Positions 1 through 7,550 of a stretch of 64,000 nucleotides of DNA are shown piece after piece. The stretch lies in contig DAINOD010000006.1 in NCBI GenBank assembly GCA_036735545.1, forward strand, positions 5,249 to 69,248. The letters run 5' to 3'. How positions within the stretch are numbered: position 1 is the stretch's first letter; each line of letters begins with the position of its first letter. Below the pieces are notes generated by a model that was given only the letters and a program-made list of their open reading frames with translations, was not told the origin of the DNA and searched no databases. Source of the DNA: Rubrimonas sp036735545. GTDB lineage: Bacteria > Pseudomonadota > Alphaproteobacteria > Rhodobacterales > Rhodobacteraceae. The position numbers were made by a program, and so were the translations under genes.

Positions 1-777
1 CGTCTCGGCCGCCCAGGGCTGGGGCAGGCCGTCCGGGCCGATGCGCATCAGGCGGTCCCAGATCAGCTCGGTGATCCAGCTGTCGGAGGCGCCGGAGATG
101 TAGAAGGGGTTGATGGCGTTGATCTCGTCGGACGAGTTCAGGATCAGGTCCTTCTGGTCGCCGATGGGCTCGATCTGCAGGAAGGTCCAGATGTTCTTGA
201 TGCCGAGGCCCGGCTGGTCCACCGCCGAGCCGGCCCGGAACACGGTGTTGTCGTAGGCGTAGAGCTTTGTCGGATAGACGAGGAAGGCGTAGGGCTGATC
301 GGCGTCGATGATCTCCTGCGCCTGCTTGACCAGCGCCTGACGCTCGTTGCGGTCCGGCGTCAGCCGCTGCAACTCGGCGATCTTGTCGTATTCGGGATTG
401 TTGTAGCCGACGAAGTTGAAGCCGTTGGCGGCCGTCGAACTGTGGAACAGGTTGAAGACGAACTCGTCAGGGTCCGAGCGCTCCGGCCGGCCGACCATCT
501 GCCACATGGTCAGGTCCCATGTGTCGCGGTTGTACCAGACGATGTCGGACTGCTGCGGCCGCGGCAGGCCCTGGACGGAGACGTTCAGCCCCAGCCGGCC
601 CCAGATCTGCGCGATAAGCTCGGCCGCCTGGTACTGCTGCGGGTTGGCCGCCTGCGCGCGGGCGAGCAGCGACAGGTCACGGACCGGGCCGCCGGCCTCG
701 GCGAGCGCGCCGACCGCAAACAGCGCGGCCGCGGCCGTCCCGGTCGCCAGCCGCGCCAGTGAAGTTCCTCTCAGCAT
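1..777 (-). CDS. Peptide-type ABC transporter substrate-binding protein (SBP family 5), 3' part outside window
   Basis: The first 259 codons are visible; the gene continues past base 1. It starts at ATG 777 behind a strong AGGAGG five bases upstream. Residues 1-26 form a Sec-type signal peptide, so the product should be periplasmic. Residues 45-175 look like the C-terminal lobe of family 5 binding proteins: an AAELIAQIWGRLGLNV helix, a W-D-L-x-x-W-Q stretch, SDPDEF near 101-106, then GYNNPEYD and QAQEIIDADQPY. From about 205 the sequence instead resembles the N-terminal lobe (NPFYISGASDSWITELIWD, then R-x-G-P-D-G-x-P-Q-P-W). The lobes therefore appear in permuted order. The gene is divergent from the M28 gene at 956 and shares its upstream region and palindrome, suggesting it imports the substrate of the island. 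Family assignment is firm; substrate is unknown. Confidence 0.85.
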   Translation of the reverse strand, partial: MLRGTSLARLATGTAAAALFAVGALAEAGGPVRDLSLLARAQAANPQQYQAAELIAQIWGRLGLNVSVQGLPRPQQSDIVWYNRDTWDLTMWQMVGRPERSDPDEFVFNLFHSSTAANGFNFVGYNNPEYDKIAELQRLTPDRNERQALVKQAQEIIDADQPYAFLVYPTKLYAYDNTVFRAGSAVDQPGLGIKNIWTFLQIEPIGDQKDLILNSSDEINAINPFYISGASDSWITELIWDRLMRIGPDGLPQPWAAET

Positions 778-866
778 CGCAACCTCCTGTGTCAGCGGCG
801 CCGGTTTCCCCGAGCCGGTTCCGCGGCGCGCGATCAACGCTTCCCCGCGGTCCATGACCCTGCTAT

Positions 867-883
867 TTTTCATCCATCGAAAC
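867..883. promoter_or_regulatory. Palindromic operator, copy 1 (TTTTC-N7-GAAAC)
   Basis: This site reads TTTTC-ATCCATC-GAAAC, one mismatch from the perfect palindrome GTTTC-N7-GAAAC found at 6622 and 7515. The central ATCCATC is identical to that at 7515. It lies 90 bases upstream of the binding-protein gene and 72 bases upstream of the first M28 gene, so it could control both. A second small palindrome, GTTTTAAAAC, follows at 887-896. The likely ligand is the IclR regulator encoded at 6659; this is inference. Confidence 0.6.
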
Positions 884-955
884 GCCGTTTTAAAACACTG
901 CACGATCGCTGCGGCGTCCACAACAGATTCTGGACAATCGGAAGGGCCCCACCCC

Positions 956-2695
956 ATGCTTGATGCGCAGGAGAGCAGCATCCTCGACGAAGTGACGCTC
1001 GACGCGCCATGGGCGCTGGTCGAGAGCTTCGCCGGTATGCACCGCTGGCGGCCCGAGGACGTGGCCAGGGCCGGGGCCCTGATCGCCGACCGCCTTCGCG
1101 CCCTCGGCGTGCCGGTCGAGGTGCACACGCCGCGACTGTGGCTCAGCGTGCCCCTGGGCGCCAGCGTTGAGGTCGCCGGCAAGAGGCTGCGCGCCAAGCC
1201 GCCCTCCGGCGCCGCCAGCCGGCCCGAGGGCGTCGCGGCCCCGCTCGCCTACCTGCCGTCCGACAAGGCGTCGCTGCGGTCCTACGACAAGAGCGCCCGC
1301 GGCTTCTTCGGCGAGGCCGCCGCCGACGGCGACGCGATGCGCGCGCGCCTGCAGGGCCGCATCCTGCTGACCGAGGGCTTCGGCAACCCGGCGCTGACCG
1401 CGCTCGCCGAGGAGTGGGGCTGCGTCGGGTTGATCGCCATCAACCCGGGCGTGGACATCCACTGGGGCACCTGCACCACGATCTGGGGCAACCCCGACCT
1501 CGACGACCTGCCGCGCAAGCCCGCGATCCCGGTCGCCGCCGTCAACGCCGAAAGCGGCGCGAAGCTGATCGCGGCGGCGCAGGCCGGCGCCTCGGCGACC
1601 CTGCGGACCGAGTTGCAGGAAGGCTGGTTCGAGCAGCCGATCCCGGTCGCCACCATCCCCGGCGCTACGGAGCCCGACGACTTCGTGCTCGTCCACGGCC
1701 ACTACGATTCGTGGGAGGTGGGCGTCGGCGACAACGCCACCGGCGACGCCACGTTGCTGGAGCTTGCCCGCGTGCTCTGGAACAACCGCGCCGGGCTGCG
1801 GCGGTCGGTTCGGGTGGCGTGGTGGCCCGGACACTCGACCGGGCGCTACGCGGGTTCGACATGGTTCGCCGACGCCTTCGCGATCGACCTCGACGAGCAT
1901 TGCGTCGCGCAGATCAACTGCGACAGCCCCGGCTGCCGGTGGGCGACGAGCTATCATCAGACCACGGCGATGACCGAGACGCAGGGCGTCGTCGCCGAGA
2001 TCATCGGCGCGGTGGCGGGGCAGGCGCCGAAGTTCAAGCGGCCGAACCAGGCGGGCGACTACTCTTTCAACAACATCGGCCTGTCGAGCTTCTTCATGCT
2101 CAGTTCGACCATGCCCGACGACCTGCGCGCCGAAAAGGGCTACTATGCGGTGTCCGGCTGCGGCGGCAACATCGCCTGGCACACCGAGAACGACACGCTG
2201 GAGATCGCGGACCGCGAGGTGCTGCTGCGCGACATGCGCATCTATCTCGCCAGCGTCTGGCGCTTCGCCACCGCCGAGACGCCGCCGGTGGACTGGCGCG
2301 CCGCCTGCGCCGAGTTCCGCGCGGTGCTGGCTGAGCGACAGGCGGCGGCGGGCGATCTGTTCGACCTCGCGCCGGCGATGGCGGCCGTCGAGGCGCTGCA
2401 CGCCGCGCTCGCGCGGCTCGACGCTGCGGCTGCGCCGGCGGCGCGGGTCAATGCGGCGCGCATGGGGCTGGCGCGCATCCTGACGCCGCTGAACTACACG
2501 CGCGCGCCGCGGTTCCGCCACGACCCGGCGGTGACCTGCCCGCCGCTGCCCGCGCTCGACGTCGTGGCGGCGCTGGCCGACCACGGGCCGCAGACGCAGG
2601 GCTTCGCGCTGACCCAGGCGCTGCGCGGCCGCAACCGCGTCGTCGCGGCGCTGCGCGAGGCGACGCGGCTGGTCGAGGGCGCCCTCGCGTCCTGA
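956..2695 (+). CDS. M28-family metallopeptidase-like protein with PA domain, paralogue A
   Basis: This 579-residue protein has no signal peptide and is probably cytoplasmic. A protease-associated-like insert (about 120-225) precedes an M28 core. Recognisable M28 metal positions are His249 (HGHYDSW), Asp259 (GDNATG), Asp323 (NCDSPGC) and His409 (AWHTENDTLE). Where M28 enzymes carry the catalytic Glu-Glu pair, this protein has GHSTGRYAGS (292-301), so Ser294-Thr295 replace Glu-Glu. The start at 956 was chosen because the open frame continues upstream without family similarity and both paralogues begin similarly, with LDAPWALVE about 18-25 residues in. It is monocistronic, followed by a strong hairpin, with the operator at 867 upstream. 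Peptidase function is plausible but unproven given the missing glutamates. Confidence 0.85.
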   Translation: MLDAQESSILDEVTLDAPWALVESFAGMHRWRPEDVARAGALIADRLRALGVPVEVHTPRLWLSVPLGASVEVAGKRLRAKPPSGAASRPEGVAAPLAYLPSDKASLRSYDKSARGFFGEAAADGDAMRARLQGRILLTEGFGNPALTALAEEWGCVGLIAINPGVDIHWGTCTTIWGNPDLDDLPRKPAIPVAAVNAESGAKLIAAAQAGASATLRTELQEGWFEQPIPVATIPGATEPDDFVLVHGHYDSWEVGVGDNATGDATLLELARVLWNNRAGLRRSVRVAWWPGHSTGRYAGSTWFADAFAIDLDEHCVAQINCDSPGCRWATSYHQTTAMTETQGVVAEIIGAVAGQAPKFKRPNQAGDYSFNNIGLSSFFMLSSTMPDDLRAEKGYYAVSGCGGNIAWHTENDTLEIADREVLLRDMRIYLASVWRFATAETPPVDWRAACAEFRAVLAERQAAAGDLFDLAPAMAAVEALHAALARLDAAAAPAARVNAARMGLARILTPLNYTRAPRFRHDPAVTCPPLPALDVVAALADHGPQTQGFALTQALRGRNRVVAALREATRLVEGALAS

Positions 2696-2701
2696 TCGGC
2701 C

Positions 2702-3895
2702 TCAGCCGGCGCGGCGGACGACCTGTCCGCCGCGCACGACCAGCCGGTGGTTGGCGGCGAGCGCCGCGGCGGCGATGTCGGCCGAAGGATCGCCCGCCAC
2801 GACCAGCAGGTCGGCCCGCAGCCCTTCCGCGATACGCCCGCGATCCGACAGTCCCAGCAGGTCCGCGGCCGAGCCGGTCGCCGCGACCAGCGCGTCCGTC
2901 GCCGGGATCCCCGCCTCGACCATCAGCGCCAGCTCGAAGGCGCTGGTTCCGTGCATGTTGTACTGGGTGCCGGCGTCGGTCCCCATCGCCAGCCTGCCGC
3001 CGGCCCGGTGGAACATCCGCAGGCTCTCGCGGTGGCGCTCGCGCGAGGCTTCCGTCTTTTCCAGAATGTGGCCGGGGATCGCGCCGCGGTCGCGGTTGGC
3101 CAGCGTCCAGTGCCCGACCGAGAGCGTCGGCACGAGCCAGACGCCATGCTCCACCATCAGCGCGACGGTCTTCTCGTCGAGGAACTTGCCGTGCTCGATG
3201 GACGTGATCCCGCCCTTCACCGCGTTCGTTATCCCGCCGGCGCCATGGGCGTGGGCCGCGGCGCGCTTGCCGCGGCGGGCGGCCTCGCCGCAGGCCGCGG
3301 CCATCTCGGCCTCGGTGAACTCGGCCATGGAGGGGTCGCTGCCGGCGGTGGAGGTGCCTCCGGTCGCCATCAGCTTTATGAAGTCGGCCCCGCCCTTGAG
3401 CTGTTCGCGCACCGCCTTGACGATTTCGTCCGTCCCGTCCGCCTCGCGCCCGATGCGCCCGGCATGGCCGCCGGTCATGACGATGATGTGCCCCGCGCAC
3501 AGCACCTGCGGTCCGACGAAATCCCCGCGATTGATGGCGTCGCGCACGCTCATCTCGATGAAGCGGTAGCCGCCGACGTCGCGCAGCGTGGTGATCCCGC
3601 CCATCAGCGCCGCCTGCGCCGCCCGCAGGGCGTGCAGCGCCATGGTCGCCGCCGGAAGGTTCAGCACGGGGCCGAGCTGGTCCGGCCCTCCCGTCAGCAG
3701 CAGGTGCATGTGCGCGTCGATCAGCCCGGGCATGAGCGTGCCGCCGGCGCAGTCCTCGACCGGCCCCGTCCAGCCGACGAACTCGGCCTCGGGCGCGAGG
3801 CGGGCGATGCGGCCGTCCTCGACCATGACGGCGTGGCCGTCGAGCGTGGCGCCGGCGCCGTCGAAGATGCGGCCACCCCGATATAGCGTTCCCAT
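2702..3895 (-). CDS. Metal-dependent amidohydrolase (imidazolonepropionase/Xaa-Pro dipeptidase-like)
   Basis: The 397-residue protein is a cytoplasmic amidohydrolase-superfamily enzyme. It shows the metal motif DAHMHL (about 61-66), a lysine in FIKLMATGG that fits the carboxylated bridging lysine, the later ligands HAHG and EHG, and the final aspartate in GTDAGTQYNMHG. These are the hallmarks of a binuclear cyclic amidase, as in prolidase-like or imidazolonepropionase-like members. It is first in sequence order of a minus-strand block with the genes at 3908 and 4887 and is convergent with the M28 gene at 956, whose stop is six bases away. Substrate cannot be read from sequence; a role in hydrolysing N-modified peptides or cyclic amides would fit the neighbours. 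Confidence 0.9.
   Translation of the reverse strand: MGTLYRGGRIFDGAGATLDGHAVMVEDGRIARLAPEAEFVGWTGPVEDCAGGTLMPGLIDAHMHLLLTGGPDQLGPVLNLPAATMALHALRAAQAALMGGITTLRDVGGYRFIEMSVRDAINRGDFVGPQVLCAGHIIVMTGGHAGRIGREADGTDEIVKAVREQLKGGADFIKLMATGGTSTAGSDPSMAEFTEAEMAAACGEAARRGKRAAAHAHGAGGITNAVKGGITSIEHGKFLDEKTVALMVEHGVWLVPTLSVGHWTLANRDRGAIPGHILEKTEASRERHRESLRMFHRAGGRLAMGTDAGTQYNMHGTSAFELALMVEAGIPATDALVAATGSAADLLGLSDRGRIAEGLRADLLVVAGDPSADIAAAALAANHRLVVRGGQVVRRAG
2709..2735. terminator. Strong hairpin between convergent genes
   Basis: GCGCGGCGGAC and GTCCGCCGCGC form a perfect 11-bp inverted repeat around a 5-base loop (GACCT). It starts 13 bases after the stop of the plus-strand M28 gene and lies inside the last codons of the opposing amidohydrolase. 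There is no T-run, so it would be a non-canonical or Rho-assisted terminator, acting mainly on the M28 transcript. Confidence 0.45.
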
Positions 3896-3907
3896 CGTCC
3901 CCTCCCG

Positions 3908-4882
3908 TTACGGCGTCACGACCACGTTGGCCGGCGCCCCCGCCTCCACCGCCTCGTGGGCCGCGGCCGCCTGATCGAGCGGCCACACGCCGCCCACGTC
4001 CGGCGTGAGCCGACCCCGCGCCAGCAGCGCGCCGATCACCTGCGCCGCCGCGTCGCGACGGGGCGGCGTGATGTTGCTGGCCTGCACGAAGCGCAGCGTC
4101 GCGCCCTTGCGGGCGAAGGCGTAGTAGTCCAGCGCCGGCCTGCGGTCGGAGGTGGAGGAATAGGCCGCCACCGTTCCGTGTTCGGCGAGGGCGGCGGCGT
4201 TCGTCTCGCGGTTCGCGGCGAAATCCACGTCCACGATCCGCGCCGCGCCGCGGCCTCGCGTCTCGGCCAGCACGGCCGCCGCCACGTCGTCGGCGTGGCG
4301 GTCCAGCACGACGTCCGCGCCCTTCGCCCGCGCCGTCTCCCGCCCCCGCGCCGAGCCCGCTGTCGCGACGACCCGCGCCCCGCTCCACGCGGCCAGTTCG
4401 ACGCAGACCCTGCCGACCGCTCCGCCGCCGCCGTGGATCAGCACGGTCTCGCCGGTCACCGGCCCGTCGCCCAGCACGGCGAGCCAGGCCGTGAAGGCCG
4501 GCACGCCGAGCGAGGCGCCCTGTGGAAAGTCCAGCGCGTCGGGCAGGGGCAGCGCCCAGCCGGCGCCGATCACCACCTTCTGCGCCGCGGCGCCGCGACC
4601 CTCGGGGGCGCGCAGGAGGTAGACGCGCTCGCCCAGCCGCGCCTCGGAGACGCCGGGGCCGACGGCGTCGATGACGCCGGCGCCGTCGCTGTGGGGGATG
4701 TAGCCCTCGGCCGGCGCGCTCGCCCCGGTCCAGCCGGAGCGGCGCTTGGTGTCGTGGGGGTTCACGCCGGAGGCGGCGACGGCCACCCGCACCTCGCCCG
4801 GGCCGGGGAGGGGGTCCGGGAGGTCGACCACCTCCAGCACTTCCCGAGCCGGGCCGGTGCGGCGATAGAGCAGCGCGCGCAC
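3908..4882 (-). CDS. Zinc-free MDR oxidoreductase (NADPH:quinone reductase family)
   Basis: The 324-residue protein is a medium-chain dehydrogenase/reductase of the quinone oxidoreductase type. It has the N-terminal GroES-like fold (SGVNPHDTKRRSG) and a Rossmann segment with LIHGGGGAVGRVCVELA around 145-160 for NADPH binding. Structural and catalytic zinc cysteines are absent, which separates it from alcohol dehydrogenases such as the one at 36664. The start is GTG 4882, four bases after the stop of the upstream M28 gene, and its stop lies 12 bases before the amidohydrolase start. The three genes therefore look co-transcribed. The physiological substrate is unknown. Confidence 0.88.
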   Translation of the reverse strand: MRALLYRRTGPAREVLEVVDLPDPLPGPGEVRVAVAASGVNPHDTKRRSGWTGASAPAEGYIPHSDGAGVIDAVGPGVSEARLGERVYLLRAPEGRGAAAQKVVIGAGWALPLPDALDFPQGASLGVPAFTAWLAVLGDGPVTGETVLIHGGGGAVGRVCVELAAWSGARVVATAGSARGRETARAKGADVVLDRHADDVAAAVLAETRGRGAARIVDVDFAANRETNAAALAEHGTVAAYSSTSDRRPALDYYAFARKGATLRFVQASNITPPRRDAAAQVIGALLARGRLTPDVGGVWPLDQAAAAHEAVEAGAPANVVVTP

Positions 4883-4886
4883 GCGG

Positions 4887-6590
4887 CTAGAGCGCCGCTT
4901 CGACGCGCCGCGTCGCCTCCCGCAGCCCGGCCACGAGCCGGTTGCGTCCGCGCAGGAGTTGCGTCAGCGCGAAGCCCATCCGCTCCGGCGCCACCGCGTC
5001 GAGCGAAGCGGCCTCGGCCACGGTCGGCAGGGGCGGCACGTTCAGCGCCGGGTCGTGGGTGAAGCGCGGCCCCCGCGTGTAGTTCAGCGGCACGAGGATG
5101 CGGCCTAGATCGCGCAGCGCGGCGTTGGCCGCGGCCTCCGCGACCCGCCCCCCGTCCAGCGCTGTGTGGAAGCGGTCGAGCGCCACGCCCAGCGCCGCAT
5201 TCGCCGCGACGGCCGGGCCCAGATCGAAGCGCTCGCCGGCGGCCTTCTGGTAGTCGGTGAGCGTCTCGGTGAACTCGGCGACGGTGGCGCGGTAGTCCAG
5301 CGGCAACACGGGGTCGTTCGCCCAGCGCAGGGTCGCCTCGAGATAGAGGGCGATGTCCTTGGCCAGCACCTCGCGGTCGGCGATCTCCAGCGTGTCGTCC
5401 TCTGTGTGCCACGCGATGTTGCCGCCGCAGCCGCCGACGACGTAGTAGCCGCGCTCCGCGCGGGCGGCGTCGGTCATCATCGAGGAGGCCATGAAGCAGC
5501 CCGCGACGCCGATGTTGTTGAAGCTGTAGTCGGAATTGCGCTGCGGGCGCTTGCGCCGCGCGGTCTGGCCGGAGACCTTCGCGACCACCTCGCGCACCAG
5601 CCCCTCGCACTCGCTCATCGCCGAGATGGTCTCGTAGCTCGTCGCCCAGCGGCAGCCCGGACTGTCGCAGTTCATCTGCGCGACGCAGTTCTCGGCGAGA
5701 TCGAGCGCGAACGTGTCCGCGAACCACGCCGAGCCGCCGTAGCGGCCCGTCGAGTGCCCCGCCCACCACGCCAGCCGCACCGACCGGCGCAGCGAGGCGC
5801 GCCGCGCCCACAGCACGCGGGCGATCTCCACCATGCAGGCGTTGCCGGTGCCGTTGTCGCCCACGCCCTCGCGCCAGCTGTCGTAATGGCCGTGCAGCAG
5901 GACGAAGCTCTCCGGTTCGACCGCGCCGGGGATCTCGACCACCGGCATCTTCTGCGTGAACCAGCCCGTCTCCAGCCGCGTGTGGACCGAGGCGCGCTCT
6001 CCCGCCTTCGCCAGCGCGATCAGGCGGTCGCCGTCCTCGCGGTTGACCGCCGCCGAGGGGATGCGCGGCAGGCGAGCGAGGTCGGCTGGCTCCGGCGTGC
6101 CCCAGATGGTGGACACCGTGCCCCAGTGGATGCGCGCGCCCGGATTGACCGCGATCACCGCCGCCGCGCCCGCCGCCTCCAGCCCCGCGACGAAGTTGGG
6201 CAGCGCGAAGCCCTCGATGATCGCGATCCTGCCGGCCACGTCGCCCAGGGTTGCGGGGTCGCCGGGGTTGCGGTCGAGCGGCGTGCCGCCGCCCGCGGCG
6301 GGCAGATAGACGAGCGCGCCTTCGACGCCCTCGGGGACCGACGTGGCGAAGGCGGGGGGCTTGGCGGCGAATCGCGCGCCGCCGCACCGCACCTCCGCCT
6401 CCTGCGGCAGCGACAGGTAGAGCTTCGGCGCGTGCATGGTCACGGGGACGCCATGGGCGCGCAGCGCCTCGGCGATCATCTCCGCGCCCGTGTTGGCGTC
6501 CTCTGGCGTTTCCCGGTGCTGTCGGGCGAATTTCTCGATAAGAGCCCACGGAGCGTCCAGAGTGGGTGCGGCGTCGTCGAGCGGCGACAT
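4887..6590 (-). CDS. M28-family metallopeptidase-like protein with PA domain, paralogue B
   Basis: This 567-residue protein has the same architecture as the paralogues at 956 and 7551: a N-terminal segment with LDAPWALIEKFA, a PA-like insert, and an M28 core with HGHYDSW, GDNGTG, NCDSPGC and AWHTEDDTLE. The position of the catalytic Glu-Glu pair again reads GHSTGRYGGS. It is the most diverged of the three (for example REGVGDNGTG in place of VGVGDNATG). It starts at ATG 6590 with AGGGG upstream, leads the minus-strand block 6590-2702, and is divergent from the IclR gene with two GTTTC-type sites between them. This layout makes it a likely direct target of that regulator. Confidence 0.85.
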   Translation of the reverse strand: MSPLDDAAPTLDAPWALIEKFARQHRETPEDANTGAEMIAEALRAHGVPVTMHAPKLYLSLPQEAEVRCGGARFAAKPPAFATSVPEGVEGALVYLPAAGGGTPLDRNPGDPATLGDVAGRIAIIEGFALPNFVAGLEAAGAAAVIAVNPGARIHWGTVSTIWGTPEPADLARLPRIPSAAVNREDGDRLIALAKAGERASVHTRLETGWFTQKMPVVEIPGAVEPESFVLLHGHYDSWREGVGDNGTGNACMVEIARVLWARRASLRRSVRLAWWAGHSTGRYGGSAWFADTFALDLAENCVAQMNCDSPGCRWATSYETISAMSECEGLVREVVAKVSGQTARRKRPQRNSDYSFNNIGVAGCFMASSMMTDAARAERGYYVVGGCGGNIAWHTEDDTLEIADREVLAKDIALYLEATLRWANDPVLPLDYRATVAEFTETLTDYQKAAGERFDLGPAVAANAALGVALDRFHTALDGGRVAEAAANAALRDLGRILVPLNYTRGPRFTHDPALNVPPLPTVAEAASLDAVAPERMGFALTQLLRGRNRLVAGLREATRRVEAAL

Positions 6591-6621
6591 GGCGTGGCCC
6601 CTGTGTTTCGATTGAGTGAGC

Positions 6622-6638
6622 GTTTCGTTGAGTGAAAC
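6622..6638. promoter_or_regulatory. Palindromic operator, copy 2 (GTTTC-N7-GAAAC)
   Basis: A perfect GTTTC-GTTGAGT-GAAAC palindrome lies between the divergent M28 paralogue B and the IclR gene. A half-site with the same spacing (GTTTC-GATTGAG, 6605-6616) precedes it. The palindrome ends 20 bases before the proposed IclR start, a position suited to autoregulation. Its ligand is inferred from location and from the two other copies. Confidence 0.65.
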
Positions 6639-6658
6639 GGTGTTTTAGGGAGGATACC

Positions 6659-7483
6659 TTGGCGGTGGAGGATGTCGACGGAAATTCGCATGACAGCCCA
6701 CGGGTCGCGGTCTCCTACACCGTGGGCGCGGTCGACCGGGCGCTGAGCCTGCTCGAGGCGCTGGCCGACGCGCCCGACAGCGGCGTCACCGAACTGGCCG
6801 AGCGCACCGGCGCCACCAAGAGCATGACCTTCCGGCTGCTCTACACGCTGGAGGCGCGCGGCTATGTGGTGAAGGACGCCGACCGGCGCACCTATGCGCT
6901 CGGCTATCGGACGATGCTGCTCGGCGACCAGGGCCGGCGCCAGTCGCGGCTGGTGGCGGAGGCGGAGCCCTTTCTGGAAGCGCTGGCGGGCGAGACGCGG
7001 GAGAACGCGCTGCTGCTGCTGCGCGAGGGGGCGAACAGCGTCTGCATCGCCTTGCACGCCTCGCCGCAACCCTTGCGCATCTTCGCGGCGGTGGGTCGAG
7101 TGGGACCGCTGCACGCCGGCGGCGGGCCCAAGGTTCTGCTGGCCTTCGCGCCCGAGGATGTGCGCCGCGCGGTGATGGCCGGTCCCCTGCCGCGCTTCAC
7201 CGACGCCACCCCCGCCGATCCCGCGATCCTGGAGGCGGCGCTGGAGACCATCCGCCGCGACGGCGTTGCCGTGTCGCAGGGCGAGATCGACCCCGAGATC
7301 TGTTCCATCGCCGCGCCTGTGCGCGACCATTCCGGCGGGGTGATCGCGGCGCTCAGCGTGACCGGGCCCGCCGCGCGGCTCGACGCGCCGGCGCAGGACA
7401 GGGTGCGCGCGGCGGTGCGGGACGCCGCCGCGCGGCTGTCGCTTCGGCTGGGCTGGCGGGGGGCGGCGTCGCTGGCGGGGTGA
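6659..7483 (+). CDS. IclR-family transcriptional regulator
   Basis: The 274-residue protein has an N-terminal winged helix-turn-helix (VGAVDRALSLLEALAD, then GVTELAERTGATKSMTFRLL) and a C-terminal IclR effector domain ending in the usual SLRLGW region. I place the start at TTG 6659 because AGGGAGG sits five bases upstream. A GTG at 6632 would add nine residues but overlaps the palindrome at 6622 and has no ribosome binding site. It sits between two M28 units and is followed 67 bases later by the peptidase-hydantoinase operon. It probably represses or activates the island through the GTTTC-N7-GAAAC sites; the effector is unknown. Confidence 0.92.
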   Translation: MAVEDVDGNSHDSPRVAVSYTVGAVDRALSLLEALADAPDSGVTELAERTGATKSMTFRLLYTLEARGYVVKDADRRTYALGYRTMLLGDQGRRQSRLVAEAEPFLEALAGETRENALLLLREGANSVCIALHASPQPLRIFAAVGRVGPLHAGGGPKVLLAFAPEDVRRAVMAGPLPRFTDATPADPAILEAALETIRRDGVAVSQGEIDPEICSIAAPVRDHSGGVIAALSVTGPAARLDAPAQDRVRAAVRDAAARLSLRLGWRGAASLAG

Positions 7484-7514
7484 CCGGGGCGCTTGCGCCT
7501 TGGGGTGAAACGGA

Positions 7515-7531
7515 GTTTCATCCATCGAAAC
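7515..7531. promoter_or_regulatory. Palindromic operator, copy 3 (GTTTC-N7-GAAAC)
   Basis: GTTTC-ATCCATC-GAAAC is a perfect palindrome with the same core as the copy at 867. An extra GAAAC lies just upstream (7507-7511), making an overlapping GAAAC-GGA-GTTTC. The site ends 19 bases before the ATG of the M28 gene that opens the large operon, so it likely controls 7551-15576. Confidence 0.65.
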
Positions 7532-7550
7532 ACCCAGACGGAGTCGCCCC

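Noticed and set aside
890..2584. Open frame of 564 codons antisense to M28 paralogue A
   Set aside because: Arg/Gly/His-rich shadow of a gene with clear family motifs on the other strand.
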